From the NCBI RefSeq assembly GCF_031143425.1, contig NC_090447.1, positions 136,481,106-136,545,105 on the forward strand: DNA of 64,000 nucleotides, read 5' to 3'. This DNA comes from Pleurodeles waltl (Eukaryota; Chordata; Amphibia; Caudata; Salamandridae). Positions 57,019 to 64,000 of the stretch are shown in pieces. The position numbers were made by a program, and so were the translations under genes. Under the pieces are notes generated by a model. It was not told the DNA's origin, did no database searches, and worked only from the letters and a program-made list of their open reading frames with translations. Position 1 is the first letter of the stretch; every line of letters begins with the position of its first letter.

Positions 57019-57503
57019 CAGTCACGGCTCGCGGGTGTTACAGGGGGCCAGGTGGTGAGCGGGGGGAGCCAGTGGGTGGCAGGCTGGGAAATAATAATAT
57101 ATTTGAAAAAAATAAATAAATAAACTTACCTGCACGCCGTGCTTCACTGACGCTCCTCCATTTCCTCAGTAGGCTGAAAGCAAAGCCCAGAGCAGCATTA
57201 GGATTGGCTGGGAGCCTGTGCCAGCTCTCTCCAGCCCGGCAGCACAGTGCTGGGCTGGAGAGAGCCTACTGCACATGTGTGTTTGGCAGGCCCAAGACAG
57301 TCAGCCAAACATACATGCGCACGGAGGAGAGTGCACAGTGCACTCCCCTCGTCTCTGTCATCCCCAATGCCCTGCCCCTTTAACAATGAAATGATAATAA
57401 ACTTTGTTTATTATTCTTTCATTGTTAAAGGATTTGCAGCAGTTGCTGCTTGTGGGGGAGGGGGAAGCGACGCTCCTTCGCCATAGCGGAAGAGCCACCA
57501 CTG
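57019..57503. mobile_element. hAT-like MITE, 485 bp, with 8-bp target duplication
   Basis: Termini are CAGTCACGGCTC on the left and, on the reverse strand of the right end, CAGTGGTGGCTC: a 12-bp inverted repeat with two mismatches. The flanking octamers GCTAAAAC (57011-57018) and GCTAAAGC (57504-57511) match at 7 of 8 positions, which fits the 8-bp duplication of hAT elements. Two strong internal hairpins occur at about 57216-57263 and at about 57375-57430. No transposase frame. Confidence 0.8.
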
Positions 57504-57511
57504 GCTAAAGC

Positions 57512-60239
57512 TCTTTTACTCATGATTTTAAAATGGGATGGATGTTTGCAAACCACTGGTGTTACAATTCGAGTGTGAAAAGAAAAGCCACATGCAAAAA
57601 CCTGTAAAATATGTGTGGAATAATTGTATTTTTGCGAAAAATATAGGAAAGCTTTGCAACCCTGCACCCACCCCCACTTTTGACCTGATTGCTGAAAATG
57701 ATTTAACTATACTACAGTTGGTGAACAATCTTCAAGTAGAGAAACACTGTTAAATACAAGCCATAAACTATCACTTGCTTGAGAAAACAAATCCCCACTC
57801 TATCTAGGCCTTACAGAATATCTTCTAGATGCCTAAATGGAAAGGGATTAAAACTAATGCTCTCCCTAATTATACATTTGGAGGTTAGCTTGTTTCCAAA
57901 TAGAGTTCTTGCTGTGAGAGGAGTATTGACCGCCACTTTATTCACAGAACAGCATGCAAAGGGTGCTTTTGATATAAAGCAAAGGTTTAGAGATGCTCTC
58001 TAAGTTGAGGAACTAAAATTCTTCCTTCCGAATAAGGTATCTTCAAATTTGGAAGCAAAATTGAAAGCTCATGTTCTCCATATTGTGTCTAACTGTGAAG
58101 AAATCATGTTTTTGTAGTTGTACATAATCTCTGTAATATATTTTATCTTCATTATTGACTCTGATGCTCAAATATAAAATGTTGCCACCAATGGAAGCTT
58201 TTCTTAAAATTTCTGAAGAAAAGGAACAAATATCTGTTATGTGTACACCGTTGTTAGACTAAGTCAATCACAGTTTAGTACTCTGAATATTTGTAAATCA
58301 GTCTTCTTGACCATACTCCTTACATTTTTTAAAGGTGAGCGCACAAGTGCTCCGTCCCTGTTGTAATCTCTCTTTGGGCTTGTAACCACGCCCATGTCAC
58401 ACCTGTTATTTTCATTGATTCGTGGGCTTGCCGTTTAAAATCCGCTTGCTTTCATTAATGAAAGGCATGCATACGTCATGCCTTTTCCTGTGATTAGCCC
58501 TCTGCGAGCTCAGTGGCCAACTACTGAAAACTTATGAGGCTCGATGTTTTTCGCTTGGTTTCTGCACTACTTTATCTTTACCTTTTCCACACAGCGCGAT
58601 TGTGCTGCGTTTTACATAGCTCGATTGCGCTAGTTTTTTTCTTCTATTTATGTGGCAAGAAATGTCCTGTTAGGAATTTACAATGCTAATAGCTCTAACT
58701 CGAGCAAATGCAAGACCCGCTGCACTGCAAATGCTTGTTTATTTTTATTGTGGAACAAGGGTAATGTTCTCAAGACAAGCAGAGTGCGACTGTCTTTGAC
58801 TATTATTCCATTCATTACGTTTTTAAAGAAAAACAGTTATATATTCCGATTTTATGGAGAGATTCATTTCTGCTGTCTCCCAGCCATGCTGAATGATATT
58901 CTTTGAATTTATTTGGCTCTGGCAAGCATTATTCAAACCTAGATCTAATCCAGATAAAACAGTGAATCAAGAAAGGATAATACTGCATTTAATTGTTTGA
59001 TTAGATATGCTAATTCAGGTGCTTAATAATCTAACAAATGTTGTTGAATAATGTTCTAAGTAATATTCGTACTGAGAGCATTTGTTTGTATTATGTGTGA
59101 TAATTTGCTGAGATGTTCTTGAATATTTGAAAAGAAACATGTTTTGCAGCAAACCATAAAAGATCCGACAGGTAGTACTTAAATGCAAGGTTTCCTTAAC
59201 AACACAATGCACTTCCCCACTGTACCTTTGATTTGATTAAAGGTTTTCTGGCTGCATTCTTGACCGATGTGCTCCCATTAAAGCCAATCAAGCAATGACA
59301 GCTCATTTGTGTGCATATAGAAAGATGACTCACATGACCCTCAAACATTAAAAGATTACTATTCTCTGAATTGACTCACATTCGTATTACATATGTTAAA
59401 ACATTTCTTAAGTCGAGAAATGCCACAATTAGGGTTAGTCACGATTTAGCTATAAAAATGAATAATTGCTTGGTGTTCAGTTGTAAAATCTTCTATTTTT
59501 CTTTTTCATTCCTGATTCACTTAGGGTTCAAGGATTTAAAAAAAACGATACAAGGAAATGTGATTTCCAACATGTGATGAACTGCTGCTAGCTGTTGTGT
59601 TCAAGGATATTCAAACCAACAAACAGACTGAATGCTCCATAAATCACCTTATCTGTAAATGTGTTTTAGGTACCATCATTAAATGAATAACTAAATGGAA
59701 ATATCATTAAAAAAGAAAATAATTCGATGCAGCTTTCTGTTGGTAAAATGCAGTTATAGCTTGCTTAAATTAAGTATTGAACAACTTACAGAAACAAATT
59801 GTTTTCAAAAGCAAAAAGCAATAATGCATTACCTTATTCTATTTCAATTGCTGTATGATTAGAACACCCCTATGCTGTGCTGATTATTTAATATGTTTTT
59901 CATTTTGTGCATCACTTATAGCAGTTCCTCTTTATATACCATGTAATGCATAATTGATGAGTAATTGTTTGTCATGACCCTCCCCAGCATGTACAACGTA
60001 TTGGAGCTACGAGTCAAGGAAAATATGTTCACAGAACTCAGATAGTTACAACTATATTTCCTTGTGGGTGCTGAAATATCTTTTCAGACTCTTTTTGACA
60101 CTTTCTGAAAGTGACCAATTAGCTAACTAGCAAGAGTGTTGAAAACCAAAGAGCTAAGGTAGATAAAAAATGAAAATACACAACTAATCCATCTTGGATT
60201 CAGACAAGTCACGCAACCCTACATTTTAAAAGCAAGCAA
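57512..60239. other. AT-rich stretch without recognised genes
   Basis: This is the least repeat-like part of the window. Within it, 58330-58640 has a different base composition, with TCGATTGCGCTAG and CGCGATTGTGCTGCG strings. It looks like a short interspersed repeat that I cannot name. No exon with convincing splice sites was found. Confidence 0.4.
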
Positions 60240-60790
60240 TTTACACAAGGGGGTGTGTGGCCAACCAAGATGGCTGAATAGACATGGCTAATCAAAGTTC
60301 CCAAAGCTGAGACCAAAATCCTCCCGAATTCTGGGGCTCTGCTGGAGTTGAATACCCACAGAGGAATGCATATATCCCTCTGAAAACCCATAGGTGTTGT
60401 GGCATGTAATCCTGGTCCCTGGGACTGACCCAGCTGATCGCCATGTGGAGGAGGAGACCTCAGATGGAGTGACCGGCCTTGGAAAAGAGGATCCCCGAAG
60501 ACATAGCGCTCTGTGGGGGAAGACGGGAATCAAGGCCTTCATAGACCCCCGGGGCCTCCCTAGCTGCTGGCTCAAATTTTGCTGGAAGGCTGTGGCGTAT
60601 GGGGTGATGTCCTGTTGCGTCTCACCATCTGTGGGGTGCCACAGTGAGGCAGATTCCCCTTGCCCGGCCCACTTGTGTGAGACACTGTGGTCTGGTGAAG
60701 TGCTGCCTTGACCTGGCTGCAATATTGGCAGCGGAATGGGGAAGGTGATGGTTGGTTGTGGCTGGCCTTGGGAGGACACACTTGTGGGCC
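60240..60790 (+). repeat. Probable L1 5' UTR fragment
   Basis: It opens with a GGCCAACCAAGATGGCTGAA block and continues GC-rich with GGAGGAGGAGACC and GGGGTGCCACAG strings. A CCAAGATGGC string near the start is common in vertebrate L1 5' ends. No ORF1 follows; the next element's LTR begins at 60791. Confidence 0.35.
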
Positions 60791-61111
60791 TGTGAAGTAA
60801 CGTTATATCCAAGTGAAGAACACAGTCCACACATCAAAGGTTGTCTTCTTGATGGTTTAATCCAGAAAGTATTCATAAACAGAATAGGAACTCCAACTAC
60901 TCCTAAGCCCTCACTGCTCAACCTCCAACTTTCGAGAAGAGAATCTCAATACCAACCTTCCGGACAGTAGAAGAGTCAGCAAGCCAGGGGGAGGGATGGA
61001 AGATACCAAGTACAACAAACAGAAAGAGATACATAAAATACACAAAACATAATAATAATAAATATGACTATAGTGAAAGGAAAAACTATAATGTTAAACT
61101 ACAATACTGCA
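60791..61111 (-). repeat. 3' LTR of the right-hand Ty3/gypsy element, 321 bp
   Basis: On the minus strand it begins TGCAGTATTGTAG at 61111 and ends CGTTACTTCACA at 60791, giving TG...CA ends. It lies immediately downstream of a polypurine tract and of the pol stop. The 5-bp flank on the far side is GGGCC (60786-60790). The matching 5' LTR would lie beyond position 64000. Confidence 0.75.
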
Positions 61112-61130
61112 CCATCCCCCTCCCCAGAAA
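61112..61130 (-). promoter_or_regulatory. Polypurine tract
   Basis: The minus strand reads CTGGGGAGGGGGATGG directly before the LTR start. This is the position and composition of the primer for plus-strand DNA synthesis in LTR retroelements. Confidence 0.8.
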
Positions 61131-61156
61131 AGAAAAGGAGAAAAAAGCAAAACAAA

Positions 61157-64000
61157 TTACAGAATAACAATTCTATTTAGATTCCAAATACGTCCATCAT
61201 CAAGTTTAACTGCCCCCTGGAACACTTTTACAACTCGATGAATTCTGCTATAATATGACACATCAGATTTGGTTCTCTCTAGTAACTTGACTCTAACGCT
61301 ATCACCCACTTGTACAATACTTTTCTTCACAGATTTGCAAATATCATACATTTCTTTTCTTTGGCTTTGAAGATATTTATCCTTTTCAATAGCTTCTCTC
61401 TTAGCAGCCTCCTTATCAAAATCAAATGCAAGATATTTTTTTACCCATGGGGGATTAACTTTGGTATGTGGAATACGCTTCCTGAATAATATGAAAGGAG
61501 ACTGACCTGTACTAGAATGTGGGATAAACCTGTATTCTTTCACCTTAGACTCAACTAACTCGTCCCAATGAACTCCCATAATTTTAGCAAACTGAATAGT
61601 CTCCTTTAACATTCTATTAAAATGGTCCACCATGCCATTCGTCTTAGGATGATACAGCGTACATTTCTTATGACTTATTCCTCTAGAGGAAAGAAAATTA
61701 CACATAATTTTTTAGGTAAATTGAACTTCATTGTCTGACAGAATGACCTTGGGATTGCCTTCCCTGCTGAAGATCTTGGTAAGAAAATTCACTACAATTC
61801 TTAAAGTAACCTCTGAGGTGATTAACACCTCTGGCCAGCGAGGTAACATATCCATAAGTACGACAACATACTTGGAATAAGACCCAGAAGAAATATGCCT
61901 CATTATATCGATGGAAACTTCCTCCCAAACTTCTTTCGGAATGTCTTTAAGTACCATTAGCTGAGTCCTGATTTTCAAAGTTTTATCAGCTAGTCTACAT
62001 TCAACACACTCTCTAACTTTCCTTTCCAAAGCGAGGTCCATATCAGGCCACCAATATGTGGTCCTCATCCTTTCCTTAGTTTTACTAATCCCCTGATGAC
62101 CCGAATGGGAAAGATTAAGGAGACGCTCACGTAGACAAGAGGGAGGTACTAATCTACACCCCCTCAACAACAATCCATTGTGTATCGACAATTCAGTCCA
62201 TACTTTTTTAAAAGGCAGGACAGAACTATCACTGTTGTTCCCCAATTTTCCAGACTTAAGCAAATCTGTGACCTTCAACAATTCCTCATCCTTAGCCATC
62301 CCTTCTAACCACTCCTGTTCCAAAACACACCCATCAGTTATAACACAAACTTTCACTTCATCATCTGCCCACCACGAGGTACTATTAGCATCATCAGTCA
62401 TATCATCAGAACTCAACCTAGATAAGCAATCAGCTTTTTTGTTGTCACACCGTGGGACATACTTAACAATGAACTGGAAATCTTGGAGAGCTACCACCTC
62501 ATTGCAAATGCGAGGAGAAACGTTATCAAGGCCTTTTTTCTCAATATCTCTCGCAAGGGTTTATGATCAGAGTGTACTTCAAAACGTATACCCCAAAGAA
62601 ATTGTCTGAACTTTTTAATAGCCCAATAAATAGCTAACACTTCTTTCTCAATCGTGGAATATTTAAACTCTGCACCACGCAAGGTACGTGAGGCAAAGGC
62701 AATAGTGATATTCTGATTATCTTTCACTTGTTTTAACACACAGCCCACAGCTTTATCAGAAGCATCAGTTATAAGATAACAAGGCAATCCAGGCTGAAAA
62801 CTACTAAGAGATTGGGCAGAAGATAATGCATTCTTCAAGTCTTGAAATTCCATCTCGCACAACTTAGTCCACAAGAATTCAGCATTCTTCTTGAATAGGT
62901 CCCTATTGGAACTTGACCTCTTTGCAAAATTGGGAATATACCTGGCATAGAATTCAGCCATTCCTAAGAACACTTGAATGTCACTCTTTTTTTATGGTGT
63001 GGACAAATTAACAATGGAATGTACTAAATCACTTTTTGGTCTAACTCCACTGCTTGAAATAACATGACCTAAGTACGAAATTTCAGACTGTAAAAACCTG
63101 CATTTCTCTTTCTTTAAAGTTATACCTTTAGACCTAAAAATACAAAGTACGTCTCTTATTTTCTTTTCATGCTCTTCTTGGGTATCTGTGAAAACAAGGA
63201 CATCATCCTGGAAAAAACAAACTCCATCCATCCCCCCCAAAATCTCACTCATCAGTCTTTGAAATACTGCAGCTGCTGAACAAAGACCAAACGGCATCCG
63301 GTTGAACTTATAAACACCAAAAGGCGTATTGAAGGAAGTGAGTAATTTAGAATCTTCAGTCATTTGCACTTGATGATACGCCGAAGTTAGATCAAGAGTA
63401 GGAAAGAACTTCACATTACCCAACGAACTAATCATTTCTGTAATGTTTGGTAACGGAAACCTATCTTCGATAACTTCTTTATTAAGGTTGCGAAGGTCAA
63501 CACAAAGTCTTACATCACCAGAGCGTTTAGTTGCTACCTCAATGGGAGCAATCCATTGTGCTGCCTCCACTTCTTCAATTATCCCATTTTCCTTCAGTCT
63601 CTGAAGTTCCAGCATCACTTTCTCTCTGAAACTGATAGGAACATTTCTTAACTTGCAGGTAACAGGTTGAGCATTACTCTTCAACACAATATGATGTTTA
63701 TATTTTTTGATACACCCAACACTAGAATTGAAGACATCGGGAAATTCAACCCACAAATCCTGCTCCAGATCTGACACTTTCCGTACTAGCACTTGAGGTA
63801 CAGTATTTGGATTTAAAATAATCCCCAGTTCTTTCTGATGAGGCCAACTCAAAATGGTGTCTCCAACAACTGGAACATAGATTTTACCAAAGGTTGTGTT
63901 TCCTTTAAATTGGATACACGCATCAAAGTAAACTTTTAATTCTATGAGCTTCCCACCATAGGAGTAAGTTGTTACATCTGGGTCTTGGAGATTTACTTTT
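61157..64000 (-). pseudogene. pol: Ty3/gypsy pol polyprotein (PR end, RT, RNase H, integrase), partial and lightly damaged
   Basis: The frame enters from beyond the right edge with a protease-type C-terminus (IYVPVVGDTIL). RT follows: RLCVDLRNLNKEV, PTLDLTSAYHQVQ (Asp near 63393), FGVYKFNRMPFGLCSA and FFQDDVLVF (63215-63189). RNase H: YLITDASDKAVG, YSTIEKEVLAIY and VHSDHKPL, with all catalytic acids. Integrase: an HHCC finger (HSGH then CVEC), core Asp in SIDI (near 61909) and Asp in SDNEVQF (near 61735); the third acidic site reads GMVDHFN near 61627, with Asp where Glu is usual. The C-terminal domain has QVGDSVRVKLLER and ends at 61157. Lesions: one TAA at about 62989, one frameshift near 62530 and one TAA at about 61709. 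Order RT-RH-IN is that of Ty3/gypsy. Confidence 0.9.

Noticed and set aside
60288..60830. 180-codon minus-strand frame over the putative L1 5' UTR
   Set aside because: No family signature; the frame runs into the neighbouring LTR and is probably chance in GC-rich DNA.

Overview
This window looks like intergenic or intronic DNA from a very large, transposon-packed vertebrate genome. Within vertebrates a salamander or newt is the best guess. The guess rests on the density and mix of elements: PIF/Harbinger with HARBI1 and Myb/SANT-like partner genes, Ty3/gypsy with LTRs of 2-3 kb, L2/CR1-like LINEs, L1, hAT, a TTAA-flanked element, and GC-rich hairpin MITEs. No host protein-coding gene, tRNA, rRNA or CRISPR array could be supported. 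Nearly every open frame longer than about 100 codons that makes sense belongs to a mobile element, and almost all carry stops or frameshifts.

Layout. 0-6.5 kb: two inverted copies of one LTR family (about 1.32-2.29 kb minus, 3.59-5.44 kb plus) in otherwise unassigned DNA. 6.5-12.8 kb: a Harbinger region with a HARBI1-type transposase (plus strand, 9095-10166, one intron, all three catalytic acidic residues present). It is flanked by two different Myb/SANT-like genes on the minus strand (8.64-6.70 kb and 12.20-10.66 kb). 12.8-17.9 kb: a minus-strand Ty3/gypsy remnant with 5' LTR, gag, protease and integrase but apparently no RT/RNase H. 18.1-20.8 kb: minus-strand L2/CR1-like LINE. 21.07-21.24 kb: foldback MITE. 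21.8-22.7 kb: minisatellite with a period near 106 bp. 22.85-25.5 kb: second minus-strand L2/CR1-like LINE. 26.1-29.4 kb: BED-finger hAT transposase pseudogene. 29.4-32.8 kb: plus-strand L1 (ORF1 and 5' part of ORF2). 33.5-34.5 kb: 3' end of another LINE.

36.4-44.1 kb: a possible third Myb/SANT-like gene on the minus strand, spread over several small exons. Its largest intron holds a chain-of-hairpins MITE (38.02-38.57 kb) and a LINE whose RT has lost its YADD box (38.8-40.3 kb). 45.18-49.25 kb: a palindromic element split near its centre by a 3.6-kb TTAA-flanked element. That insert has about 375-bp internal repeats and a hairpin-rich right half. 51.39-54.95 kb: a MITE split by a 2,858-bp solo LTR with a perfect 5-bp target duplication. 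56.2-57.5 kb: two further MITEs, one hAT-like with a near-perfect 8-bp duplication. 60.8 kb to the end: the youngest-looking element, a minus-strand Ty3/gypsy with a 321-bp 3' LTR and a pol frame bearing only two stops and one frameshift over about 2.8 kb, continuing off the right edge.

The genes do not form a host pathway. They are self-mobilising modules: HARBI1 transposase plus its Myb-like DNA-binding partner, gag-pol polyproteins, and LINE endonuclease/RT. The most informative biology is the nesting order and the three-gene Harbinger arrangement.
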